64,000 nucleotides of DNA, from NCBI GenBank assembly GCA_036877525.1, contig JAZGTH010000124.1:930001-994000 (forward strand), written 5' to 3'. Below, one piece after another: positions 22,516 to 33,480 of this stretch. The first letter of the stretch is position 1. Each line of letters opens with the position of its first letter. The position numbers and the translations under genes are program-made. A model generated the notes under the pieces. That model saw only the letters and a program-made list of their open reading frames with translations, did not search any database and was not told where the DNA came from. The stretch is from Chromobotia macracanthus. Lineage: Eukaryota; Chordata; Actinopteri; Cypriniformes; Botiidae.

Positions 22516-22648
22516 CAATGACAGCAAATATGAATGTAAATGTAAACAAAAAAGGCTAGCTGTGCCTGTTCACTATGTTCACCTGACAAATGGCTCACTC
22601 ACTTAAAGAATGAGTTTTTTTGTCTGGAACAAGCCCTCTCTCTTAAGC

Positions 22649-22910
22649 GACATATTTGTCAGATATGGTAACCCATACCCAAAATGAGACCTCTGCATTT
22701 AACCCATCACTGGTGAGGAGTGAACACACACTGCAAGACGTAAACACACACACCCAGAGCAGTGGGCAGCACAATACTGCGCCCGGGGAGCAATCAGGAG
22801 TTAGGTGCCTTGTTCAAGGGCACTTCAGTTGCTACCTGCCAACGCTGGAATCAAACCAACAACTTTCTGATCACAATCCTGACTCACTTACCAGTAGGCC
22901 ACAACTGCCC
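22649..22910 (-). mobile_element. tRNA-derived SINE, second family, minus strand
   Basis: It belongs with the copies at 37661-37883 (+), 39362-39592 (-) and 54361-54603 (-). All share 'gatgggttaaatgcagagg', 'gagcaaggcacctta'-like and 'gctccccgggtg'-like blocks when read in SINE orientation, plus a B-box-like 'ggttcgattcc' in the best copy. This one sits in the env region of the provirus. Confidence 0.8.
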
Positions 22911-23008
22911 TCTTTAGTGCCCTGTCACACACTCTGTGTAGGCCTAGACACAGACAGGCTGCCTAGGCCCTAGAGTCTCAAATTGTATCACAGGATCTGG
23001 CAAGTGCT

Positions 23009-25400
23009 TTAATCTGGATGCGTGGATCCACGGTGGTCAGTCAGCACTCCAGTCCTGGTCACTGCAATCACCGTAGCTGGCCCCAGATATTTTGGCTCTC
23101 CAACAGCAACTGGCTTCAGACTTCGAATCATCACCTGTTGGCCTGGAATAAAGTTATGGGTGGGCTGATCTGATGGAATAGGAAGAGAAAGAGAAACATC
23201 AGCACATACAGAGTTCAGTTTATCAATTAGGCAAACCACATGGTCATACAGGATCACCTCCATGTCACCTAGGGAAGAAACGCAGCCTTCAACCCAAGGG
23301 GTCGGGAAAGGCCTACCCATCAATACCTCAAATGGAGAATATTTAGTCGTTGAGGATGGGGTCATTCTCATTTCTGCCAACACGGCTGGTAACATGTCAG
23401 GCCACTTTTTCCTGTCTCCATGCAGGCCTTCGTTATTTTATCTTTTATCGTACGATTCGTTGTTTCTACCACACCAAAAGATTGAAAGTGGTATGAAATG
23501 TTATAGTGCCAATCTATTGCCAATGTCTTGGCCAGCAGTTTGGTCACTTTTGACGTGAATGGCATTTTTCTGTGCGTGTTTGTTTTGGCACATATCAGAC
23601 ACAATTAGTTTGACCTTTTTCGCCATGTCATTTATACAATATAGGCGATTAATTATCTGTGTTAGACACACTGTTGTGTGAAATGCCATGATAATGTCTT
23701 ATCAGTACCATCAGGGACAATTTGGGCAACGCAATTCTACCATCCTTGTCTCTAATTAAGCCTTCTACATCTGGGGCACACTGATTCTCTGCCCAGTGTT
23801 TTAGATCTCCCTCTGTGGGTTGGCTCTGCATTTTTTAGATCTACATCTGGTACGCACGATAAGTGTGCAAATATCGTTGTTCCTGCTTCCCTACTTGACA
23901 TTGCCTTGGGCATGACCTTTCACGACTGCCAGCTTAGATGGCAGCATTACTGAATGTCTCCTACCAGCTCTGCATGTGATATTGGTTTACCCTCAGATGT
24001 CTGAAAATTGCATCTTGCCCAAGTTTTGGCAAAATCTTGGACTACACCATAGGCGTACCTACTGTCTGTGTATATTGTGGCTCTTCTGCCTTTTATGAGC
24101 TTGCAAGCTCGTCGATGCAAACAATTCTGCAGCTTGTGCTGAATTATGATGTTGCAGGCAGTATGCATCCACCCTCTCACTTTCCTGCACAATTGCATAT
24201 CCACACAGATACACTCCATCAGACGGCTTTGAACATGAGCCATCTATATACAGATATACCCTCCCATCCAGGGACATATCTTTCAGATCGACCCTGGCTG
24301 GAGTGGAACCTTCAATTTCATTCATGCAATCGTGAGGTCTTACCTCGGTTATCAATGTTGATAGGCCACAGAGCGACTGTATTGCAGGGCTCAAGACCGA
24401 AGTTGGTTTGATTGTCAAATTTTCTGTGGCCAGAAGCATTGCTTCATAGCCTGACCTACTCTGAGCCATCATGTGCTGTGTTTTCAGATTGTGTAATATC
24501 ATGCCCACGTGATGTGTGGTATATAATGTCAAAATGTGTGAAAACAATTTTCTCAGCCATCTTTACCATCTCATCTGCCGCAGCCACCCCACGCAGGCAT
24601 GTAGGCATGCCTTGGACTATTGGGTCTAATTGCCTGGACAGATATGGGACTGGGTGGGGTTTACCGCCATGATCTTGTGTCAAAACCCCCATTTCAACAT
24701 CCATGGCCTCCCCTGCATATACGTGAAATGGTTTTGTATAGTCTCTGAGCCCCAGTGCAGGGGCACAAGTAATTGCAGTCTTTAATTCTTCGAAATGTTC
24801 TTCTGCCTTAACAGTCCAATGAGTCCCTTGGACCCATGCAATGCTTTATCATGGAGCGCAAACCCTTGTCATGGTATGCACAATCTGGTATCCATGCACA
24901 ACAGTAATTCACCAGACCCAGAAAACTTTGCAGCTGTGTAACATTGTCAGGAGTTCATAGTCTTTATCAGCTGCACCCATTCAGTTGAAATGGCTTTTTG
25001 TCCTTGAGAGATAACATGTCTCAGGTAGTGGACCTTGGGCTGCACCCACTGCAGCTTGTCATCCAGCATACTTTAAATCCAGTTCTCGCAAGCACGTTAC
25101 AGACAACAATCGAGGCCTGTAAGCAATTAGAGTCAGTCTCTGCTGAAATTAGCAGGTCATCCACATACTGTAGGACATGTGGATGGCATGTTGGTTATTG
25201 TGTCCAGGACACGCTTCACCACAGCAGAGAAGACAGTCAGGCTGTCAATGAAACCCTGAGCCGATCTCAAGGAATAGAGGAATTATCTATGAATTAATTG
25301 CCCTTAAATCTTGTGTGAAACGCCAGATGTTATCATCAGCTTTCTTAACTGGATTGATTGGCGTATTGTAGGGTGAGTGGGTGGGGACAATTACCCCTGT
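23009..25400 (-). pseudogene. Retroviral pol pseudogene (RT, RNase H, integrase)
   Basis: Minus strand, from high to low coordinates. An RT entry segment lies near 25395-25300 (WRFTQDLRA). The YVDD catalytic box is at about 25157-25168, and an RT connection part lies at 24704-24456 (KPHPVPYLSRQLDP). RNase H follows, with YLYIDGSC (about 24290) and IYTDSRYA (about 24070). An integrase zinc-binding segment lies near 23800-23690 (RHYHGISH). The integrase core end and C-terminal domain run from 23395 to 23009. The retropepsin is missing: gag joins RT directly at about 25400. A further deletion removes RT sequence between DLRA and the YVDD region. Frame changes occur at several joints. Confidence 0.8.
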
Positions 25401-26571
25401 TTTTGTGTTGCCTATTTCCCTGTTGTTTAAATCTTCTGTTTCTCTCATCATTTTCTTTCCTCCAACACTCTTTAGCCCAGTGACCTATACGTCCACAATA
25501 GTTGCACACATTAGCACTGTGATCTACACCTGGGGGAGGGCCACCACGATACTGAGGGCCTCCTCCTCCCTGTTTCCTATTTTCACCACTGACTGACATC
25601 GCAGCCATTTGCTTCTGTGGTTCCACCAGCATAACTTCCTGTTTTGACTTAGGCAAGAAAGAAGTTAAACCACCAGATGCATCTAGCTCTCTTATACGTT
25701 TGCAGAAGTCTTCTACACTTTTTGCATTAAATTCACAGTAGTCACATGAATGAGTTGTGCCAGATCAGGTTTCATATTTTCATATTTCATTATTTATGAA
25801 TAGTGGTGCCATTTCAAGAGAGGTTTCAGTAACATTGTCGCCCAGTACTCACAACAGCATAGCACGATAATCTGCCCTGTCAGTTGGGCATAGCGTGTGT
25901 GTGAGCGCAAAACATTGACAAATTTGGTAGAATTATTCGGTTTGGTAGATTTTTGCATATTGTATCGATGTCTGTCATTGTTGCTGGGTCATTGTTGCTG
26001 GTTTAATAATCATTTTAAGGCCCTCTTTAAGAAATGTCATAGCCAACTGAGTTGCACTTCCTGTAATACTTTCTTTGTTCTCAACTGAATCAGGAAATGA
26101 CGATTTGGGTGCAGTCGAAGTGTGCACTTCCTGAGCAAAATCAGCAAGAGACAGATATAATGATGTACTGGATTGTACATTACATTCGGATACATTTTCC
26201 ACCATTTTGACAGTTGTTTCATATGACAGTGACTGTTAAATGGGCATCTTTTTATTCTTTTTATTGGGTTTTTCAGGACCCTGGTTCCATACTTCTAGAA
26301 TTTTTTTTCAGATTTCATACGATTTCATCATATATTTATAGTCCCATTCGGGGTCGCCCCAACCACCTTTGACCATAGATTTCATTAATTCTATGTCATC
26401 TTTCTTAAAAGAACATTCTCTGGGGTATGATTCAATTTGCAGTCCAACACTTTTGTACCATCTGGCCAAATTATCAATGAATAGTTTTGTCCAATAACTC
26501 ATAATGTTTCTAAACATTTCATGTTTAGAAACATGTTTTGGATGAGATTTTTCTTGCCCCATACTCAACAA
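25345..26571 (-). pseudogene. Retroviral gag pseudogene
   Basis: The minus-strand frame 26571-26308 opens with an MGQ segment and includes FIDNLARWYKS. Further pieces run to 25975. The 25656-25345 frame contains a nucleocapsid zinc knuckle, CX2CX4HX4C (CNYCGRIGHWAKEC, about 25507-25466), followed by basic residues. The N-terminal part resembles the gag scrap at 4037-4160. Stops between the pieces mark it as dead. Confidence 0.75.
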
Positions 26572-26667
26572 ATCAACAAAGTACAGTTATTGGACAAAAC
26601 AAACACATAACTGAAGACTCCCCACAAAATCCAATACTTTTTTTAGACCGGTCGACGCCGTGGCCGT

Positions 26668-27215
26668 TTCTTGGATTTGGGATCTGAATGCGCACTCTGG
26701 GTCTTCGTCTTGTGTGGAAGCACATGGCCTCTATTTTGTTTACATTCGCCATGTGCTCTCCGGTCATGCATCTGGGCCACGCCCCCTTGTTCTCTTGTCT
26801 CGTTTGCGCTCATTTCACGCACCTGTTCCTCATTGTCCGTGTGCTGTTTAATGCCCTTGTGTTCTCTGTCTCTTGTCGGTTCGTTCTTGTATCTTGTATC
26901 ATGTATCTCATATCTCGCGTCTTGTATCTCGTGTCCTGTATCTCGTCACACGTATCTGACTTCTTGTTCTGGTCGGAGTCTTGTTGCATTCTTGTGTGGT
27001 CGTGTTTTTTGTCCCGTGGTTTTGCCCTGTCTGTTCCGGTTTTAAGTTTAGTTTTTGCTTTAGTTTTTTGGAGCTCTTTAGTTCTCGTTATATTGCTGTT
27101 TCTGTTCATGTTTTACCCCCTCGTGGGTTGTTGTTTTGTTCATTTATTAATAAAGGAGATTTTTTTCTGTTTAATGCTGTCAACGACTGGGTTCGTTTTC
27201 CCATGATACCTGACA
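26668..27215 (+). mobile_element. Truncated solo LTR of the TGTCAGG...CCTGACA family
   Basis: Matches the reverse complement of 4614-5222 from about its base 150 to its end, finishing CTGACA at 27215. It includes 'gtggaagcacatggcct' (26714 on), 'cccccttgttctct' and 'taccccctcgtgggt'. The first 150 bp are missing. It adjoins the provirus LTR repeat exactly at 27215/27216, so it interrupts or abuts the retroviral leader. Confidence 0.75.
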
Positions 27216-27475
27216 TTAGCTGTGTTTGGATCACCAGTTTCCCTCAATACCAGAACAATTGGATGTTGTGAGGAGGTACCTTCAGCAGAGCTTTGGGAGC
27301 GAGAGACACAGACACTAGAGTGTGGTTGAATCAAGCTTGTTTATTTCCTTGACAGAAACAGATGATATAGAACAGAAACAGGATGTGCCTGAAACTCTCT
27401 CGAGTGATCAAACAGCTGGATTATATTTTATTGCCATGTAGGTTTAGAAACAACAGCTACAGGATGTGTTCTAGA
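27216..27475 (-). repeat. Retroviral LTR segment, upstream copy
   Basis: Direct repeat of 21418-21668. It includes a 13-bp extra stretch ('gtgaggaggtacc' region) relative to the other copy. It marks the 5' side of the minus-strand provirus. Confidence 0.7.
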
Positions 27476-27777
27476 CTAAAAATAAAAAGGGAAGGAAAAA
27501 TCAGTATTCAGTAGTATATATAAATGAATAATTTTACCTGTACCCAGATATCCTTATTTGTTTGTCATCAAAGGTCCACTGGATGACACACTTTGAGAAA
27601 TTCTGAAGTGTTTTGACAGTTCCAGGGCTTTTGTTACAACTACAGATTGTACTGTACATTGTTTAACAAAATATTAAAATAGTAATGCATGTATTCATTA
27701 TCACCATGTGAATACCAATTTGGCACAATCCTGATTTTCAATTGCATAATAAACCTATTCACTTTCCATAATGGGAG
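27476..27777. other. Spacer, no feature recognised
   Basis: On the minus strand, 'ccttccctttttatttttag' directly precedes the LTR-like sequence, resembling a splice acceptor by chance or origin. No coding sequence is evident. Confidence 0.4.
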
Positions 27778-28410
27778 CAGGGGCAGACTGGCCATCTGGT
27801 AGACAGGGCATTTTCTTGCTGGGTTGATGTACTTTTTGAGCCAATACATCTACTATTTTTGTCTAATCTTCCCATAAAACATGTATATCAGCGGCCCATT
27901 CTTTTCTCTGCCTAATTCATTGATGGCGCTAGGGTCTCTTGGCGATTTAATGTATCTGTCAAAAAAGTTGGCGTCTGTTTTTTTCCAGGCAGACCAGCCC
28001 ATGAGACATTTAATCAGCAGCCCATTGGTTCTTTTCTTAATTGACACTGGGCTGGCCCAATCACATTTTTAAACAAAAACTCTTTTGGGCTCTGTGCGAG
28101 CATGCAGCATCAGTGTGCATCTGTCAAAACAGTCAGAGAGAGATGGAGAAGAAACACAATGGAGGCACAGAGAAATTGTGTGAAATAAAGAAACAGGCCC
28201 TTTAGACAGATGCTGCAAAATTTGTCAAAATAATATGTTTTCTTCTACAGCAGAACCTTCATCAGCTCCCGTGGCTGATGATGATAGTGGTGGTTGTGGC
28301 ACTGGCACTGGTAGCACCAGCACACAGTGAGGAGGATCAGGAGAGGGAGAGAGATGAGGGAGAAGTGAGTGTAGTGCCTGCGGTAAGCAGAACTGCTTTC
28401 AAAACACTTA
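27778..28410 (+). mobile_element. 5' end of a hAT-like transposon
   Basis: The sequence starts CAGGGGCAGACTGGCCATCT, very like the CAGGGGCGGACTGG terminus of fish hAT elements. A 'ggcagaccagcccat' stretch follows near 27989. At about 28144-28240 a short frame encodes MEKKHNGGTEKL and further residues matching the start of ZMYM/hAT transposase-type ORFs. It contains a stop and then a possible intron to 'tctacag' at 28251. The rest of the element is not present; an LTR fragment follows. Confidence 0.5.
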
Positions 28411-28413
28411 GGC

Positions 28414-28416
<3 letters not shown>

Positions 28417-28462
<46 letters not shown>
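28417..28462. repeat. (GA)n microsatellite
   Basis: An uninterrupted run of GA dinucleotides, about 23 units. Confidence 0.95.
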
Positions 28463-28466
<4 letters not shown>

Positions 28467-28467
28467 G

Positions 28468-28760
28468 TGTTATGGAAGAGGTTCCCGCTCCACCTCCTCC
28501 GCACCACCAGAGGGAACCATCACCTGAATATTAGTTTCTGTTTTGGACTACATTTCCCCTCAGGCCTCATTCCTTGGATTGATTACTTCCTGTGTCACCT
28601 GAATATTAGTTTCCGTTTTGGACTACATTTCTTATCAGGTCTCATTCCTTGGATTGATTATTTCCTGCCCAACTTTTCCCCATTATCCCGTGTATATAAA
28701 CCCTTGGCTTCCTCATGCTCATTGCAAAGTCTTGTTTTGCTGTATTTGTATTACTATTAC
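28468..28760 (+). mobile_element. LTR fragment of the Sushi-like family, with an internal 76-bp tandem duplication
   Basis: Starts TGTTATGGAAGAGGTTCCCG, matching the start of Gypsy copy A at 8216. It contains 'cacctgaatattagt' and 'ggactacatttc' blocks seen in the solo LTR at 36242. The block from 'cacctgaatattag' to 'ttcctg' occurs twice in tandem (about 28525-28600 and 28601-28676). The 3' end is not identifiable. Confidence 0.65.
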
Positions 28761-29859
28761 TACAATGTAACTGGTTATGTAGCCACAACGAAAGTTAAAG
28801 TTCTTATCTTGCCGTTACATTACAGTTACATGTTTTGATTAGCTGGGTAAATACCAAATCGCAGCAAAAACAATGTCAGGATTATAGTCTCATACAATCA
28901 GACATCAGATGAAATGGCCTCAGACTAAAATCCACTGGGTAATTCCAGAGCCGTTGAAAAAAATAGTTGCGACACATTTATATAGTTGTGACACTATGCC
29001 CAGACAATAGTTGCGACAAACCAGGCAGTCACACGGTTTGTTAATAGTTCCAGACAGCATTTTTCAATGCTGAAACTATTGGGATGACCGTAATACCGCG
29101 CTATTAAACAAAGCAAAGTTTCTTTAACACAACAGTCCTAAATAACTTTAATTATGAGAACACTAGTGGATTTCAACAAATAAAATATTAACCTCATCTT
29201 GCTAATTAATAATGGCAAAATGTGTAGACATGTGATGAAGTTAAAGGTGTTAACTGTTATTTCAGTGAATTGCTCATAGTTGTATAACTATATGTTCCTA
29301 AAACAATTTGTTTTTAAGTACAAACAGTTTGGAAACAATCGATTTTAATCTTGCTCTCTCTGCCCCCCAAAGTTTGATTTATTTACACAAGTTCACAAGT
29401 TGTGAACGTTCAGAATTAATATTTTTTCCAGTGTTGCATTAATACATAAATCTCCATTCGTCAAGTTTTGCCAATTTATGTGTGAACAAAAACTTGAGAC
29501 TAGTTGTCTCTTGTTGAGGGAGCATCTCAATTGCTCCAGAAGAAAGGTTTGTACCTTTTTCAGGAGTCTATTTTCTTCCTGTAATTTTTCAATTGTTGCA
29601 GCCACAGCTGGTGCAACTTGTAGTGGCCAAAGACAGGAGGTTGCACTGAGACAGTAAAACCTGCTGTACATTTACAGTAATTAGAAAATATTTATCAGGT
29701 TATTCTAATTATGCCAATGGTGTTAAATAAATCTGCATTATGCTAAAATTGCCAACATGGTAGGCTCCTTAATAACTACTTTTTACACCATTGTAAAAAG
29801 TACTTGGCTAAATTTGATGTTATGACCAGCAGCGGGCTTAAGCAGAGAGACATGAAAAG
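28761..29859. other. Non-coding stretch with one exon-like minus-strand frame
   Basis: No gene is assigned. The minus-strand frame 29671-29393 includes VAATIEKLQEENRLLKK, a short heptad-like coiled coil. It is followed by a possible GT donor at about 29552 and preceded by an AG. It could be a transposon-derived exon; I cannot place it. Confidence 0.35.
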
Positions 29860-32183
29860 TAGGGGAAATACAGTAAGACAAAGGCAAGGCTAGGCAATAA
29901 GACACAGGGTAATCTGTTTTAATATTTTGAATGGACCCATATGCGTGGGACTGAGTTTCCTACAGGGTAGCCAAAGACGGAGATCCCTTGTGGAGAGTCA
30001 GATCCATTGACCAGGGAAATATTCAGGATTGGGACGATGGTGACGGCTGATTTGTTCCTTCACTCTCCTGACAGCATGTTGTAGAGGTACATGTGCCTCG
30101 TTCCAGGTGGTCTTACTCCTCTGTAGCCAGTCGCTAACTGCCGAAAGATCAGTGGGCTCTCATGACCAAGGGAACAATGGCAGCTGAAAACCAAGAACGC
30201 ACTGGAAGGGAGTTAGGCACATTAAGGGTCTGTGGAAGAAGTTCTGTGCGTTTTCAGCCCAAAGCAGGTAGCGACTCCAGTCCACCTGATTCTGCAGTAG
30301 AATCTAAGAAACCAGATACATTCTTGATTGAGACATCCTGTTTGGCCATTGGGGAAAACCTAGAAGTGAGGCTGACATTGATGTTGTTTGAAAAAGCAGA
30401 CCAAACTTGGGATGTGAACTGACGCACTTGGTCTGAAACTATGTCTTCAGGTAAACCATAGAACCTGAACACAAAATTGCATAAATGCTCAGCAGTTTCA
30501 AAGAAAGTAGGCAGCTTGGGCAAAGGGATAAGACGACAAGCCTTGGATCTATGATAGTGAGTGGGTAGTATGACCCTGAGAATTTGGGAGATTTGTGACA
30601 AAGTCTATGGAAATGTGGAACCAAGGACACTGAGGAATGGGTAAAGGGTGCAGCAAACTGGCTGGTAGTGTCTGGATGTCTGGATGTTTTAAGGTTTTGT
30701 AAGTGGAACAATTCTGAACAAAGGAGACAGTGTCTGCCTGCATGGAAGGCCACCGGAAGCAATTGGTGAGAAGATGTAGTGTAGCAGGGTGGCCTGAACT
30801 GAGAGAATTATTAACCCATTGTGTCACTTGCTCGCAGAGAGAAGATGGAACATATGTTTTGTTGGGAGGACATTCTGGTGGAGCTGGATCAGATCTTTAA
30901 GCCTCAATTATCTCCGTCATGATGTCCCACTACACTGGAGCAAGAATGATATCTGGAGGGATGATGGGATCTACAGATTGGGGTTGGAGACAGGATTCAT
31001 GTTGTCAAAACATGGTAGGTTGGTAGGTGACCGTGAAGTTGAAGAGAGTAAAGAATAAAGCCCACCTGGCTTGTCTAGGGTTAATTCTCTTTGCTGAGCA
31101 GAGATATTCTAAATTTCTAAGGTCTGTAAAAACTTGGAATGGATGTCTAGTCCCCATTCCAGTGCCACCATTCCTCAAAAGCACCTTTTAGCTAGGAGTT
31201 CACAATTTCCTACGTCATAGTTCTGATTGGCCGAAGTAAGTTTGCAAGAATAAAAAGCACAAGGGAATAGTTTGAAAGGGGTACCATGATGCTGTGAGAT
31301 TGCTCCAAGATTTGTTGTAGACGCATCCACCTCAACAATGAACTCATGTTTAGGATCAGGATGGTGTACCAGGTTGACCAGACTGAAAGGCATTACCCAG
31401 TATTCATAGTGTCCTGTGGTAGTAGAGAATGTAGTCTTCCATTTGTCACCCTCCTGGATGCGGATGAGATTATAGGGGCTGCGGAAGTCAGGGTTGATGA
31501 AGTATTTTGCTGTGAGAAGTTGTTCAAGGGCTCCTGGAACAAGAGGCATAGGGTAGCAGAATTTAATGGTAATCTGATTTACCCAGCAGATGCTGGGGAA
31601 GTGGACTTGAAGGCCTCAGTCAGGTTGTTGTACTCAGATGGGAGGTTAAGGATCACAGTAGATTCATGGTGGTGGCGTGCATAATTTTGAGGGTAAGAGG
31701 TTGAATACAGTTCTGGAAGCAGCTCTTAGACCATTCTCTCAGCCATGTTTCAGCCCATGAAATTTGAGGGTTATGTTGTTGTAACATTGTAACAGGGAAA
31801 TCCAAGGATTACAAGGTTATTGGGTGATTGAATGATGAATAACATCCGCTGTGATGTAATGTAAGGGGATTAGTGGGATGTGATGAAGTTAAGCAAAATC
31901 TTCATCAATAAAGTAACCTACTGTCCCAGAGTCAATCAAGGCTGTGGTTATAATAGATCTCCCAGAGAACATTAACATCACAGGTAATTCAACACAGGAA
32001 GAAGTGTAAGGGATTGCATTGAGAACTCACCATTGTGGTGTTCTGGTGAGATGGTTGAGTAGGGCAGGAAGCCCTAAGATCTCCAGCCTGCCCACAGTAT
32101 AAACACAGATGTTGGAAAATGTGTTGGTCTCTCTCCTCCAAAGAGTTGCTTGTGCATTCAGATATTCTGTGCATAGATAACAT
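29860..32183 (-). mobile_element. Gypsy/Sushi-like retrotransposon remnant (copy B)
   Basis: Minus strand, from high to low. A gag zinc knuckle lies near 32107-32066 (CLYCGQAGDLRASC, with Asp where the His ligand should be). A protease-to-RT region lies near 31985-31560. RT runs from about 31549, with an IRIQEGDKWKTTF block. RNase H starts within the same frame (EFIVEVDAST, near 31330). The integrase zinc-binding domain is at 30827-30549, and an integrase core part at 30601-30254 (EDIVSDQVRQFTSQVW). A decayed integrase C-terminus runs to about 29860. The RT catalytic region is deleted between VMPFSLVN and the RNase H part. No LTRs are recognised. Confidence 0.78.
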
Positions 32184-32517
32184 AATTATATTGATAACAT
32201 GAGCCTGGTCAGGCGTTTATTACATGCGGTAAATGGAAAACAGATGTCACTCATGGCTTCAAAATCAGACTTTTGCTTAGAAAAAGAAGTGTGACTTATG
32301 ACAAAAGAGAATGACATTGTCTTAAAAAAGTAACACAACAAAAGATGGACATAAAAATATATATATAAAATATTTTTTATATTTCCAACTTGCACTGTTC
32401 TGATTTCTAATATCAACATTACTGTCACAGAAACACCAGACTCCGCCCCCAGTCAACAATCTCATTCACTGGAACACTTCATTTCCTTTCATGAAACCTT
32501 TCGTGAAAACCTTTCGT
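32184..32517. other. Spacer between opposed Gypsy remnants
   Basis: AT-rich and non-coding; no feature recognised. Confidence 0.4.
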
Positions 32518-33480
32518 TGTGGAGGTAGACGCTTCGACACCTCTAGTAGGGGCTGTACTCTCCCAGCAGCAGGGGAATCCTCATTGACTCCATCCATGTG
32601 CCTTCTTTTCCAAGAAACTCTCCCTGGCAGAGCAGAACTACGACATCGGTAACAGAGAGCTCCTTCCTTCAAGCTTGCTCTGGAGGAGTGGAGGCACTGG
32701 CTAAAAGGAGCTCACCATCCATTCATCATTTTTACTGATCATCAACTTAGAGGCCAAAAGACCCCTCACAAGCCAGATGGGCCCTCTTCTTCACTAGATT
32801 TAATTTCACCATATCCCATTGTCCAGGCACCAACAATAGCGGACGCCCTTTCTAGACTCCACTCCCCAGAAGACACACCAGATAACCCAGAACCCATACT
32901 CCTGTCCAGCCTGATTGTCAGTCCCATTCAATGGTCCCTGGATGAAGAAGCCAGTGTCTCTGACCCTGTTCCGCCAGGTTGTCCTCCCAATCATACATAT
33001 GTACCCTGAAGTCAGAGAACAGATTCTCCAAAGCCTGTCGACTAGTATCTCTGAAAGGACTCCCAACAGCTGAGGTCCTATTCAACCAGGTTTTTCGATA
33101 CCTTGTTTTGGTTTCCTCAAAGACATTGTCTCTGATAGAGGCCTTCAATTTATGTCATGGATATGGAGGTCCATTTTCTCCCTCCTAGGTGTGACCGTCA
33201 GTCTGTCTTCTGGATACTATCCCCAAAGCAATGGTCAAACGGAAGTTCTGATGGGTTCATGTCCACCAGAACTCCTGGAACCGGTACATCACCTAGGCCA
33301 AGTATGCACAGAACTCCCTTTGCCAACCCACTACAGATCTCACTTCCAGTGCGTACTTGGCTAACAACCTCCTCTATTTCCCTGGTCAGGAGAACCATCT
33401 AATGTCCCATCAGTCACTCATTGGTTCCAGGAGAGTGACTGGCACCTCCAATGAGCCACTGGAGTCTGATTCCATTACAA
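32518..33480 (+). mobile_element. Gypsy/Sushi-like remnant (copy D): RNase H and integrase
   Basis: Plus strand. An RNase H start with a VEVDAS-like segment lies at 32519-32540, then AEQNYDIGNRELL-like sequence (frame-shifted) near 32630. Near 32840-32870 is ADALSRLHSPEDT, the usual RNase H-to-integrase linker. CPPNHTYVP near 32974-33008 leads into a junction where several hundred bases of integrase are deleted, resuming at RFSKACRL (about 33022). Later pieces include SGYYPQSNGQTE (33201-33240) and a stretch before 33480. A 139-bp slice of this copy (32946-33084) recurs inverted at 37367-37505. Confidence 0.78.

Larger units (their letters stand above)
21418..27475 (-). mobile_element. Endogenous retrovirus (minus strand), heavily deleted
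   Basis: Two direct repeats of about 255 bp (21418-21668 and 27216-27475) bracket minus-strand remnants in the order gag, pol, env. This is the layout of a provirus. The repeats include an 'aataaa' and a 'tctctcgctcccag' stretch fitting R/U5 of an LTR. The gag has a one-knuckle nucleocapsid. The reverse transcriptase active site is YVDD, as in vertebrate retroviruses. Protease, part of the RT palm and most of env are missing, and stops and frameshifts are frequent, so it is defective. Two SINEs (22355-22515, 22649-22910) and a truncated foreign LTR (26668-27215) lie inside. Genus is not determined. Confidence 0.82.

Noticed and set aside
26671..27206. Overlapping long open frames of up to 172 codons rich in Cys, Phe, Leu and Val
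   Set aside because: They lie in a truncated LTR whose relatives at 4614 and 38792 do not keep the frames; T-rich LTR DNA gives such open frames by chance.
28417..28462. CRISPR-like or other ordered repeat array
   Set aside because: It is a plain GA microsatellite; nothing resembling a CRISPR array exists in the window, and the DNA is eukaryotic.
28467..28838. 123-codon frame with repeated segments
   Set aside because: It translates the duplicated LTR block; the repetition is at the DNA level.
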